From Candidatus Woesearchaeota archaeon (GTDB lineage Archaea > Nanobdellota > Nanobdellia > Woesearchaeales > B72-G16): a DNA stretch of 35,320 bases. The stretch's first letter is position 1. The number at the start of each line of letters is the position of its first letter. The translations under genes were made by a program, and so were the position numbers. Shown piece by piece: positions 1 through 13,279 of this stretch. The notes below the pieces were generated by a model. That model did no database searches, was not told where the DNA came from, and was given only the letters and a program-made list of their open reading frames with translations. Where the stretch lies: contig QMQO01000013.1 in the NCBI GenBank assembly GCA_003650545.1, positions 1-35,320 of the forward strand, in the 5' to 3' direction.

Positions 1-33
1 GAGTCCCCTCGCCCTGGGGCTGGGCGATACAAA

Positions 34-3000
34 CTTTCAATATTCTTTTGAAATGCAGAAATAGATTGGGAGAAGGTTCGCAAGTACTTGCTAAAACCTT
101 TCAATATTCTTTTGAAATGCAGAATGTGAGGCTGTAGCAGTGTCCACGCTGGTTTATGCTTTCAATATTCTTTTGAAATGCAGGTAGTCAAAGCGCAGAC
201 AGCTGAGGAAGAAAAGAAGAATCCTTTCAATATTCTTTTGAAATGCAGCTCGCAGCCTGGCTTGTCTACGATTCAGGTCTCTCAAAGACGACTTTCAATA
301 TTCTTTTGAAATGCAGTTTTTCAAGTATTTTCTCTGGGTATCCTCCATGAGGGGCACTTTCAATATTCTTTTGAAATGCAGTCGCCGGCAACCCACTTGA
401 AGACGCTAAGAAACAGGATCCCCGGTTGCTTAAACTTTCAATATTCTTTTGAAATGCAGCTCATAGCGCTCGCACTAGTTCTTATTGCATTTTTCGGCTT
501 TCAATATTCTTTTGAAATGCAGTGACATACGACCAGTACCTCAGCGCTACTTTTATTGTCCCACCCTTTCAATATTCTTTTGAAATGCAGAAACCATATG
601 CCAGTTACATTAGAGGATCTTGCCAAAAACTTTCAATATTCTTTTGAAATGCAGTAGTTCTACGTATAGATGGAGAGACGCATATTTTGGTCTTTCAATA
701 TTCTTTTGAAATGCAGCTTTAAGTACGATATTATACCAGACCAGGATAATAGACTTTCAATATTCTTTTGAAATGCAGTGAATACAAGAGATGCTCCATC
801 CTGACGGGGTAGTTTCTGACTTTCAATATTCTTTTGAAATGCAGCCTAAATATGTGCTCTTTCCCCTCACTAAGATACCTGTTTTCACTTTCAATATTCT
901 TTTGAAATGCAGAAGATACTATCGTGAAGACATCAAGGCTGTGAAGATTAACTTTCAATATTCTTTTGAAATGCAGGAAGAGAAGCTGGTTTGCGACAAG
1001 CTGGCGGAACGATAAAACCTTTCAATATTCTTTTGAAATGCAGAACTCGCGAAGATAAGCGCGAAAATACTCGCGGAGGCGACTTTCAATATTCTTTTGA
1101 AATGCAGGCATGATAAAAGGGGCAACCCAGTATACAAGTTAACTCCTGACTTTCAATATTCTTTTGAAATGCAGAGCCGGCTTAGTGCTGACCGTAATAA
1201 ACGTGTTGAGGACTTTCAATATTCTTTTGAAATGCAGTTTCTGAAAGTATTCCTAGCAGTTTGCGGACTAGTTTTAACTTTCAATATTCTTTTGAAATGC
1301 AGTCTATGGTTTCATTTGATATCTTCACAATTTCTTTGAGCTTTCAATATTCTTTTGAAATGCAGGGTGAGAAGTGATGTTGAGGGCTAGTAAGTTGATT
1401 AACTTTCAATATTCTTTTGAAATGCAGAATGGATGTCAGCTCCATAATCGTCGGATTCTTCTCTACTTTCAATATTCTTTTGAAATGCAGTATCGCCGAA
1501 CGTAAACAACCGCTTAAGGTAGTGATTGACTTTCAATATTCTTTTGAAATGCAGTCGCAGCAGTCACAATCTTCCTGGTTAAGTCTTACAGGACTTTCAA
1601 TATTCTTTTGAAATGCAGGGCTTATAGACGATGATGCAACCCCCTTTGATGGATCCCTTTCAATATTCTTTTGAAATGCAGTTTTTCTCATTTTTGGTCT
1701 ATCCAAATTCCCAAAAAAACTTTCAATATTCTTTTGAAATGCAGATTATTGAGCCGACTAAGAGGACCCCTTTCACCCCCCTCTTTCAATATTCTTTTGA
1801 AATGCAGATTATCTAGCTTAAGGGATGCACTACGTGGTGCTGACAACCTTTCAATATTCTTTTGAAATGCAGATAACTTTATCAATATTCTTGCTATAGC
1901 CCTAGGGCTATTCTTTCAATATTCTTTTGAAATGCAGTTCAACTACGTGGTTCCAGAAGAATGGAAGAATAACGCCGTACATGCTTTCAATATTCTTTTG
2001 AAATGCAGGGTCCCATGAGTCGATTTTAATGTTGTTGACGTAGACCCTTTCAATATTCTTTTGAAATGCAGATTCTCGCCCTCCGTCGAAGAGATGTTTC
2101 TGCAATGGAGTACCTTTCAATATTCTTTTGAAATGCAGCAATATACTTCATTGTATCAATCTAAGACAGGTGAAAACGACTTTCAATATTCTTTTGAAAT
2201 GCAGTTTTTCACCTAGAAGCGTTATGATGGCAGGGTACGACTTTCAATATTCTTTTGAAATGCAGACTGAGATCGCTGAGATAATCAACCATGAGACCGC
2301 AACGCTTTCAATATTCTTTTGAAATGCAGTGTCAATCTGTTTCCCCACGTCCTTGTGCTCGTAGTAGCGTCTTTCAATATTCTTTTGAAATGCAGCTTGG
2401 AGTAGACTTGAAACCTAAGTCAACAATCCTTCTGTACTTTCAATATTCTTTTGAAATGCAGGTGAGCTCGTGTAAAATCTCGAATAATGAACCCCAGTCG
2501 ACTTTCAATATTCTTTTGAAATGCAGACCCGCACTTTTAAGTCTTCACGCAACCTAGTCAACTCCATCCTTTCAATATTCTTTTGAAATGCAGCTGGTGG
2601 TAGTAGTGCTTGTGATTGTCTTAGTGGTTGCATCTACTTTCAATATTCTTTTGAAATGCAGCAAGATAATCCCACCCTACACAAAGGTGAGACCATGATC
2701 ACTTTCAATATTCTTTTGAAATGCAGGGTCACAGGGTCAAGCGAGGCGTGAACTACCTCCATGAGGTCTTTCAATATTCTTTTGAAATGCAGGACTCTGC
2801 TAGAATGAAGTAGTCTCCCTTCTTTAACAAGCTTTCAATATTCTTTTGAAATGCAGGCTGAAGAAAGTTTCTGCACCAGAACCAGCCCTGTCCCCCACTT
2901 TCAATATTCTTTTGAAATGCAGCTATACGTCGCCGTCCCAGACCACGCAAGAAACCCCGAAAATCTTTCAATATTCTTTTGAAATGCAGGCAATGTAATT

Positions 3001-6000
3001 ACATTGGTTAACCGTGCAGTACACGTTGAGCTTTCAATATTCTTTTGAAATGCAGCTAGGTTGTTGGGGTTGGGTTTTTCTTATAGTGATAGGAATCTTT
3101 CAATATTCTTTTGAAATGCAGGGGACGGAGGTGGTATCCTGTGCGTTTCGTGAAGAGAAACTTTCAATATTCTTTTGAAATGCAGAGTATCGCTTCAAGG
3201 TTCAGTAACCACGGTACTTGGTACTTTCAATATTCTTTTGAAATGCAGCTTCTTAATGAGAAGCAAGGGACGTAGAAGGCGGTAGGCGACTTTCAATATT
3301 CTTTTGAAATGCAGAAAGCTTCTTGCGTTAGGCGGGAGGATAAAGGAGGAGAAGCTTTCAATATTCTTTTGAAATGCAGTACAAGTATGAGGGAGGAGTG
3401 TGGAAGCGGGTAAAGACCTTGTCGCTTTCAATATTCTTTTGAAATGCAGGAAATCCCCCACCCACCAATGGTGGGGGCAATCATTGAATACCCTTTCAAT
3501 ATTCTTTTGAAATGCAGGCATATTTGAGAGACAACGATAGACAGAGAATATACATAGACTTTCAATATTCTTTTGAAATGCAGATCCAGATAAAGCTATA
3601 ATATACATTTATTACGGTAAATCTTTCAATATTCTTTTGAAATGCAGTATCGCTAGAAGATGAAGCTTTAAGTTCCGTGAGTTTTTGACTTTCAATATTC
3701 TTTTGAAATGCAGTCTTATGCGGAGACGTTGCACAACTGGCGGTCGGTAGGACTTTCAATATTCTTTTGAAATGCAGCAGAGTTCCTGGAAAAATGGAAC
3801 GAGGAGGTTGAGAAACTGACTTTCAATATTCTTTTGAAATGCAGACTGAAACTTACTTTTTCTTTTACCTTCTCGCTGAAAACTTTCAATATTCTTTTGA
3901 AATGCAGGCGGGCTCCTTTCTGGTTTTTAGCATGTAATATATACTGTCTTTCAATATTCTTTTGAAATGCAGAGCAACAGTCTCTGGCGAAAGATCGAAG
4001 TACTCTGCCCTTTCAATATTCTTTTGAAATGCAGACATTGTATAACACAGAGAGGGCTAGGTGAAAGTAACACTTTCAATATTCTTTTGAAATGCAGAAG
4101 TTCGACTTCTGGAAAATGAATATTTCTTAACATGTAACTTTCAATATTCTTTTGAAATGCAGTAAGCACTCTCAATGAGGAACACTTCATTCTGCTATTG
4201 ATTTACTTTCAATATTCTTTTGAAATGCAGGTGGAGAACATGCAAAAAACATTAATAATATGTACAATTATCACTTTCAATATTCTTTTGAAATGCAGAT
4301 CGTTAATGAAGTCACATTTGTTTTAACTGTAAAGCGTATCTTTCAATATTCTTTTGAAATGCAGAATCAAAAAGCAAGAAATCTAGATCGAGAAAGAGGA
4401 TAGACCTTTCAATATTCTTTTGAAATGCAGAGTGCTCATGAAAAAATCAGAGTGCTAATTGGTAACGGTACCTTTCAATATTCTTTTGAAATGCAGACTA
4501 GATAAAATTAAATGCTATTTTTACATAATATGCTGAACTTTCAATATTCTTTTGAAATGCAGGTATACAGAAGCATATAGAGGAGTTACGTAAATTAGAT
4601 CTTTCAATATTCTTTTGAAATGCAGTTTCGTAAACAAAATTACAATCCTCTACATCATACCCTACTTTCAATATTCTTTTGAAATGCAGAGGGACTATAC
4701 TACGGTGTATTATTTGAGACTGGTTTTACTTTCAATATTCTTTTGAAATGCAGGACGTAACTGTATTTCCACAGAGTAGAGAAGAAGATATTACCTTTCA
4801 ATATTCTTTTGAAATGCAGGTATGGTAGATGTAAAGGTAATGGAGGATGGCGATAGGATTCTAGCTTTCAATATTCTTTTGAAATGCAGTCGGGCGTTAG
4901 TGGTGTATATTGTTCAGACATTCTGGAACTTTCAATATTCTTTTGAAATGCAGATTACATCAAATAAAAGATTCATTAGAAAGTACTTTCCATCTTTCAA
5001 TATTCTTTTGAAATGCAGCAGTTGTCCATACTGTGGAAATACGAATCTAACACATCTCTTTCAATATTCTTTTGAAATGCAGTATGCGTGGAGATCTGAC
5101 CCGGGAGATGCAGGGGTTGTTTATCTTTCAATATTCTTTTGAAATGCAGGCTGGCGTCGAAGTCAACCGTATTGACAAACGTCAGCATACCTTTCAATAT
5201 TCTTTTGAAATGCAGCTTGTTTTGTGTGCTGATTTAGACTTAAAGATTGAGGTTACTTTCAATATTCTTTTGAAATGCAGGAAAAGCTAGTGCAGTCAAG
5301 AGCCAGGGAACATACTTCGCTTTCAATATTCTTTTGAAATGCAGGTAACGACATTTACAGAAATGCCTTAAAAATCCTTCACAACTTTCAATATTCTTTT
5401 GAAATGCAGTTAAATATAAAAGTGTTTTCTGCGAAAAGTTTTTTTCAACTTTCAATATTCTTTTGAAATGCAGTCCTTGCAGTCGAAAGAGGCAAGTTCA
5501 AAAGCCAAATCAGCTTTCAATATTCTTTTGAAATGCAGTGAACCAGGAACATTTTTAATTTGCTTAGATCCTGCCTTTCAATATTCTTTTGAAATGCAGG
5601 AAGGTATGGTTAACTGGACATTTTGGATAATTGTTTGTGCTTTCAATATTCTTTTGAAATGCAGTCTTCGCTTGTAGCCTCCATCTCGGATGTGGAGGCT
5701 ACCTTTCAATATTCTTTTGAAATGCAGAAATGCGGGGTGAGGCTCGCATTATAGTAGGTGATGTATGAGCCTTTCAATATTCTTTTGAAATGCAGTTCGA
5801 ATTTATTTTTCTAGCCATAATGGTCGCCTAGCTTTCAATATTCTTTTGAAATGCAGGTTACTCTTCTACTTCCTGATGCGCGGAAAAGGAAAACGTCTTT
5901 CAATATTCTTTTGAAATGCAGTGCCCGTTCTGTGGGAGAGTCGGCGAATTTAAGGTTACTTTCAATATTCTTTTGAAATGCAGGGTGTTGCTGGCGGTAA

Positions 6001-9000
6001 GGTTCGTATAGTGCATGTGAGCTTTCAATATTCTTTTGAAATGCAGTTTCATAAAGAGTATAGTAATGCATTGTTTCTCTTTCAATATTCTTTTGAAATG
6101 CAGGTTGACAGGTGTGGCGCTAGCGTTTTTCGTTAAAAGACGCTTTCAATATTCTTTTGAAATGCAGGAAGGGAATTGAGCTGGCAGTTGGCGCTTTCGT
6201 TTTTCATCTTTCAATATTCTTTTGAAATGCAGTATTCCGTTTCCGCCGGGTAACTTGCTTATAGCGTAATTCTCTTTCAATATTCTTTTGAAATGCAGAC
6301 TCTTAGACTGGGATGAGTATAACAAGATGGTTGAAACTTTCAATATTCTTTTGAAATGCAGGAGCTTCACAATATACGAAACAGTTAGACCGGGCTATAA
6401 CTTTCAATATTCTTTTGAAATGCAGGGCAAAAAGATCCGAATACAGGAATGGCAGCCGAGACGCCTTTCAATATTCTTTTGAAATGCAGAAATATACCGC
6501 ACTCTGTGAAGGTGTAGCCGTTGGCTTCTTCCTTTCAATATTCTTTTGAAATGCAGAAGTTCTTTATTTCACGGAGGTTTGTGAGCGCTGAAGAAACTTT
6601 CAATATTCTTTTGAAATGCAGTAAAAAGTGTGAGCTTGAAGAGCCAGATCGAAAATCTAGCAAAACTTTCAATATTCTTTTGAAATGCAGATAGATTGTG
6701 ATTCTACAGTTATCTATGATAAACTGGATCTTTCAATATTCTTTTGAAATGCAGTGCAGGTATCTTTCAAGCAACGTGGTGTATGAGGTGCCTTTCAATA
6801 TTCTTTTGAAATGCAGATGCTCATCTTAAACTTTTGCTTGAAGACATAGAGAAGTACTTTCAATATTCTTTTGAAATGCAGAGTGGATAGACTTCATGTC
6901 TTTCTTCTTCGCAATGCTCGAACGCTTTCAATATTCTTTTGAAATGCAGACGCGTCCAATACGGCAGGCACCTGCCAGTAGAAATGATAACTTTCAATAT
7001 TCTTTTGAAATGCAGATATATTCTTCCACCACCATACGCTCACCGTACTTTCTAAGCCTTTCAATATTCTTTTGAAATGCAGGCGTGTTCGACGAAACTA
7101 TAACATTCGAGGCAAAAGATCTTTCAATATTCTTTTGAAATGCAGTTTGGCCTCAACGGTTTAGAGGCTATCGTGAGAAATAACGCTTTCAATATTCTTT
7201 TGAAATGCAGGATTTACAGCGAGTGATGGAAAAACACTATTGTCTTATCTTTCAATATTCTTTTGAAATGCAGTCAGCGCTCTGATTCTAGCGGTAAAAA
7301 TCTGCTTGAGAGACTTTCAATATTCTTTTGAAATGCAGGTGACAAATAGAAGTGGCGGAGCGGTATCTATATATAAACTTTCAATATTCTTTTGAAATGC
7401 AGAATGTCAATCCATCCTCAACAGGGACAATCTACGAATATACCTTTCAATATTCTTTTGAAATGCAGATCAGGGAGATGGCTAAGTTCACTCCTAAACG
7501 TAAAGTCTAAGACCTTTCAATATTCTTTTGAAATGCAGTCAGTAATTGTTGGTTTCTATTTCGGGACACAAGTTTTATTACTTTCAATATTCTTTTGAAA
7601 TGCAGCTCTAGGCTACAGTATCATTAATCAAAACGTTCAAAAAGCATCTTTCAATATTCTTTTGAAATGCAGTACGTCTAAGTGGCTCACCCTTGTTTGA
7701 GGAATGGAGTGACCTTTCAATATTCTTTTGAAATGCAGACGGTAAGTTCGGGCAGCAGAATGAGAAGTGGCAGAAATTCTTTCAATATTCTTTTGAAATG
7801 CAGAGCAACAGTAAGGGAAAACGACATCGACAAACTCGTCGACACTTTCAATATTCTTTTGAAATGCAGAACGCGAGACAAGTTAAGTGTATCGCGACCA
7901 TTGTTTCACTTTCAATATTCTTTTGAAATGCAGGTTCATGATAGTTAACTTAAGCGATTCGCATGGCTATTTTCTTTCAATATTCTTTTGAAATGCAGAA
8001 AGAGGAGATAAACGAACTGATAGGATGGTACACTTTCAATATTCTTTTGAAATGCAGAGGGCGGGGAAATAGAGTTGGGTGTGACGGCGACAATAAACTT
8101 TCAATATTCTTTTGAAATGCAGAGATGGGTTACAACGGGAGAATATACTTGTACTGGGTTCTCCCTTTCAATATTCTTTTGAAATGCAGCCTTTCTCTTC
8201 TCAGTGTGAGCCATCTTTTCTTAATCACCTTTCAATATTCTTTTGAAATGCAGAATAATATTCATAGTTGCAGCTGCCATGAAAAACTGGAGCCTTTCAA
8301 TATTCTTTTGAAATGCAGGTGAACGGCTTCTCGTTGCTGGCTACATCGTCCCTATGCTTTCAATATTCTTTTGAAATGCAGGTAATATCAACACATGAGG
8401 ATAATCAAGTGTGATACTTGCTTTCAATATTCTTTTGAAATGCAGAAATAGGAAATAAAGAAAAAATACATTTCGGGAGATGATCTTTCAATATTCTTTT
8501 GAAATGCAGAATGCGGGAGGTTGCGAAGCACTGGTACCTGTTCAAACAACTTTCAATATTCTTTTGAAATGCAGAACCCATTCCTCCGGCCCCTTGAAGC
8601 CCTCCACAGCTTTCAATATTCTTTTGAAATGCAGCTCGAGCTTTTTGACGAATATTATGTAGAGAAGCTTGCTTTCAATATTCTTTTGAAATGCAGAATA
8701 CTTGAGCCGTAGCGGACACGTTCTCAACCATGAACCTTTCAATATTCTTTTGAAATGCAGGAAAGTTTCTGGAAAAAGTTTTAGGAAAACGTGGTGTCCT
8801 TTCAATATTCTTTTGAAATGCAGACTCGAAGAGCCTTAGGTCCCAATGTTTTTCGCTTAAACATCTTTCAATATTCTTTTGAAATGCAGGGACAGCATGG
8901 AGGAAGCCTTAATCCGCCTAGTGCGGAAGGCTTTCAATATTCTTTTGAAATGCAGAAAGACCACCTCAATCCTGTATGGGACAGAAGTCTTCCTCCTTTC

Positions 9001-12000
9001 AATATTCTTTTGAAATGCAGTTATGGTTTTCTTCACGGTGGTGTATGTGAATAGAAGGCTTTCAATATTCTTTTGAAATGCAGCCCGTGAAAGGACCTCA
9101 GGCGGCCTGCCCCTCCCCCGCTTTCAATATTCTTTTGAAATGCAGTGCTTAAAATTATCTCCAAGGAGGGGGAGGAGAAGTGAGCCTTTCAATATTCTTT
9201 TGAAATGCAGTGCTAAATCTAAACCAAACCTCAGTAGAAACTATGCAATCTTTCAATATTCTTTTGAAATGCAGTCAGCTACAGGCGTAAATACTTCCAC
9301 AGGCATTTCAGTCTTTCAATATTCTTTTGAAATGCAGAACTTTAGTAGCAATAAACATAGCACACTATCTGTCGAAACATCTTTCAATATTCTTTTGAAA
9401 TGCAGATGATCTGCTCGAGACAGTTCTTAAGACAGATATATGGAAACTTTCAATATTCTTTTGAAATGCAGATTTGAGGGCAAGATGATAGAGTCGGTTG
9501 TTGTTGGTGGAAACTTTCAATATTCTTTTGAAATGCAGTGTAGGTTACGAATATCAACTCTATGAGCCTTTGAAACTTTCAATATTCTTTTGAAATGCAG
9601 GCTATCTTTGCAAAGATCTTCTGCAAGTAGTCAACTATAAAGCTTTCAATATTCTTTTGAAATGCAGAAAATTTTGTGGTTCCTTCAGCCTCACCCACCT
9701 ATGATCTTTCAATATTCTTTTGAAATGCAGAAAAAAGGATGGGGATGGTACAACCCCTACATCCCCTGGAGACTTTCAATATTCTTTTGAAATGCAGACA
9801 GGTAGAGAAGGCAATAAGAAGATTAAAGAACATCTTTCAATATTCTTTTGAAATGCAGGTCTTATCGTCAATTTGCCTTCCTTGAGTTGCTCCAATACCT
9901 TTCAATATTCTTTTGAAATGCAGCGATATATTAATACTGTTCCAGCCGCCAGTTACAAAGTTGACTTTCAATATTCTTTTGAAATGCAGAGTTCTCTGAA
10001 GCTGTCGTGTACCCAACTCTTTTTTTCTTTCAATATTCTTTTGAAATGCAGAAAAGACAGGAAGGTGTGACTACACTACCGAGATATAACTTTCAATATT
10101 CTTTTGAAATGCAGGCCGGTGACTCCTCTGAACATCCTAGAGCCATATCTTATACTTTCAATATTCTTTTGAAATGCAGCCCCCACAACTCGCTACAAAC
10201 TTCGTGGAGGTAGAAATAAATAGCTTTCAATATTCTTTTGAAATGCAGTTATTTACCTTACAGGCTCTTTTCAGCCAGTACCATGCTATCTTTCAATATT
10301 CTTTTGAAATGCAGGCCGTCTTTAAGCCCCCAAACGCCCAAAAACAGCGAAGCTTTCAATATTCTTTTGAAATGCAGCTAAGGAAGTGTTTGTGTATTGG
10401 CATGAACTACCTTTAGCTTTCAATATTCTTTTGAAATGCAGATGGATAGATGATATGCTGTTTCATAAAAAAATCGAGGCTTTCAATATTCTTTTGAAAT
10501 GCAGATAGACTGGAAGGTAAGGAGGATGGTTAGTAGGTATACTTTCAATATTCTTTTGAAATGCAGGGCGGAGGAGGTGAAAACAAAACATGACCATACC
10601 CGAAAGCCCTTTCAATATTCTTTTGAAATGCAGTTCTTTGAGGTTCAATGTAATCATTGTGGACTCATAGTGAACTTTCAATATTCTTTTGAAATGCAGA
10701 ATACCACAACCTGTACATGTTTGTACCAGCCTGTGGAATAGCCTTTCAATATTCTTTTGAAATGCAGATAGTGCACTCGTCATTTCACCGCAACACTGTT
10801 TACAACACTTTCAATATTCTTTTGAAATGCAGAGCGTTTAATCATGCCTCCAGGCTATAACATACTAGTTCTTTCAATATTCTTTTGAAATGCAGCGTCT
10901 ACTACAGGTTTAGCTATATATGTTTCAAACCACTTACTTTCAATATTCTTTTGAAATGCAGAACTCGAGGAAATTGCGCGGGAACTCGCGAAAATCCTTT
11001 CAATATTCTTTTGAAATGCAGGCGAAATTCGATGCATTGCAGTGGATTCTGTTTTGCTTCTTTCAATATTCTTTTGAAATGCAGTCCGATCAACTCGTCA
11101 AACATAACTTTCTTCGCATTATACACTTTCAATATTCTTTTGAAATGCAGTAAATATGGTCTTGTGACAGAGAAAACGATGATGGGACATCTTTCAATAT
11201 TCTTTTGAAATGCAGCAAGTATCGGCGCCGTGTACCACAATGCACGCACATTATCTTTCAATATTCTTTTGAAATGCAGCAGGGTTCCATAAAATAAACC
11301 CCCAATAAAATATTTTTTTTAGCTTTCAATATTCTTTTGAAATGCAGTAGCGGACCAGCTGAAGTCCGTTTACCCGAATGTTGATGCTTTCAATATTCTT
11401 TTGAAATGCAGACCGTTTAAGTAAATATAACCATCTGTCCCGTCTTTCACACCTTTCAATATTCTTTTGAAATGCAGTATCTCAGGCACCATCCTGTATT
11501 TAACTGGGTTGTCGTCTTTCAATATTCTTTTGAAATGCAGGTTCGACCTAATCTTCTATATTCCACGGATCTCGGGTGACTTTCAATATTCTTTTGAAAT
11601 GCAGTGTCACGGACCCGTCGGGTGCGACAGCAGTGGTTGACTTTCAATATTCTTTTGAAATGCAGGTGGGCCCAGCACCTTGTATGGGGCGTCTTTAATT
11701 CTGCTTTCAATATTCTTTTGAAATGCAGGAGTATTTATATTGGAAGAAAACTCCCAGAGGATCTTATAACTTTCAATATTCTTTTGAAATGCAGTTCTTT
11801 CGGCCTGTGGCGTGTTTTCGGCTATCTGTGGGATCTTTCAATATTCTTTTGAAATGCAGCAGTATGCTATTTTGTTCGGCATACTACATGTTTTGCATCT
11901 TTCAATATTCTTTTGAAATGCAGTAATATTTGTCATGGGGGTTGTCCACGGGAAGGGAGAAACTTTCAATATTCTTTTGAAATGCAGTCTTTTATTTTAT

Positions 12001-13279
12001 TTAAATCAAAGTCCTTGGGAACATCTTTCAATATTCTTTTGAAATGCAGACTTTCAGAGAGGGATTCATAGATATAGAATCACTTGCAACTTTCAATATT
12101 CTTTTGAAATGCAGTGTTAAGCGGTTTATTATTTTGAGTCTGACGTTACGACTCTTTCAATATTCTTTTGAAATGCAGCACTACAGAAAAGAAGGAGGTG
12201 GGTGAAAGTGGATAGACTTTCAATATTCTTTTGAAATGCAGGAGGCTACAAATGAAGGCGAAGGCTCAATCGATGTTTTGCTTTCAATATTCTTTTGAAA
12301 TGCAGGCGTAAATCGGGTTTCCTGTAAGCGCTACAAGCTGATTAACTTTCAATATTCTTTTGAAATGCAGCCAAAAAATAAAGAAGTCATGGAAAACGGA
12401 TACAAAACAATAGTCTTTCAATATTCTTTTGAAATGCAGCCTATCCATTTATCCAATGTTTCCACCTCTTTTTAGAGTCTTTCAATATTCTTTTGAAATG
12501 CAGAAGTACGATAATTTGATTGAAGTAACTCAAGTGTACCACCTTTCAATATTCTTTTGAAATGCAGTTCACGAAAGTGAAAGAGAAGATCGAGGATCTT
12601 GAGAAGAAGCCTTTCAATATTCTTTTGAAATGCAGCCCTCACTCAACCGGCACCCACCGCACACTAAAATGCGCGCTTTCAATATTCTTTTGAAATGCAG
12701 TAGTTTTGGAGCGTGGATCTATGAGGCTGTTAGCACTTTCAATATTCTTTTGAAATGCAGCCCACAAAGCTATCGTAATAAGCTAAACTCGATAACGCTT
12801 TCAATATTCTTTTGAAATGCAGGGGGGTAGTATGCAATCTAATACAATGAATAACCTTCTCCGCTTTCAATATTCTTTTGAAATGCAGTCAGAGATTGAG
12901 GAGTGAGGGTAAGGAACTCTTAGTTACACTCTTTCAATATTCTTTTGAAATGCAGGATGAACTTGTTATTTTGCTTCCAGTTGCTAGTAAGAAGCTTTCA
13001 ATATTCTTTTGAAATGCAGAAAATAAGCAACAGGACTGCTATAACGCAATTCATCTCTCTTTCAATATTCTTTTGAAATGCAGAGGGAGATTAGGAAACT
13101 CTGTGAGAAGCGCCTACTCTACACTTTCAATATTCTTTTGAAATGCAGAAAAATACTATGACCTGGTGATGGAAAACTGTAGAAAGCTTACTTTCAATAT
13201 TCTTTTGAAATGCAGAATCGTGTTATAAGGGTGATTAATGTGAGTGAAGATAGACTTTCAATATTCTTTTGAAATGCAG
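34..13279 (-). CRISPR. Very long type I-A CRISPR array, 205 repeats in window, open at left end
   Basis: The repeat is 25 nt, starting CTTTCAATATT and ending TTGAAATGCAG on the plus strand. I counted 205 copies by start position (34, 98, 159 ... 13191, 13255) and saw no variant copy. The 204 complete spacers are mostly 36-45 nt; outliers are 53 nt (382-434) and 32 nt (6047-6078). Bases 1-33 are the end of another spacer, so the array extends left of the window. On the minus strand the repeat ends in ATTGAAAG, the known archaeal 8-nt crRNA 5' tag, so pre-crRNA is transcribed from right to left and the leader lies at 13280 onward. The repeat holds an inverted repeat (TTTCAA, 7-nt loop, TTGAAA). 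The uniform repeats and adjacent complete cas genes suggest an active array. Frames read through the array encode only recurring repeat-derived peptides and are not genes. Confidence 0.99.

Noticed and set aside
731-12815. Many open frames of 60-137 codons across the first 13 kb
   Set aside because: All are made of translated CRISPR repeats (recurring FQYSFEMQ, FNILLKC and HFKRILK peptides) joined by spacers; they are not genes.
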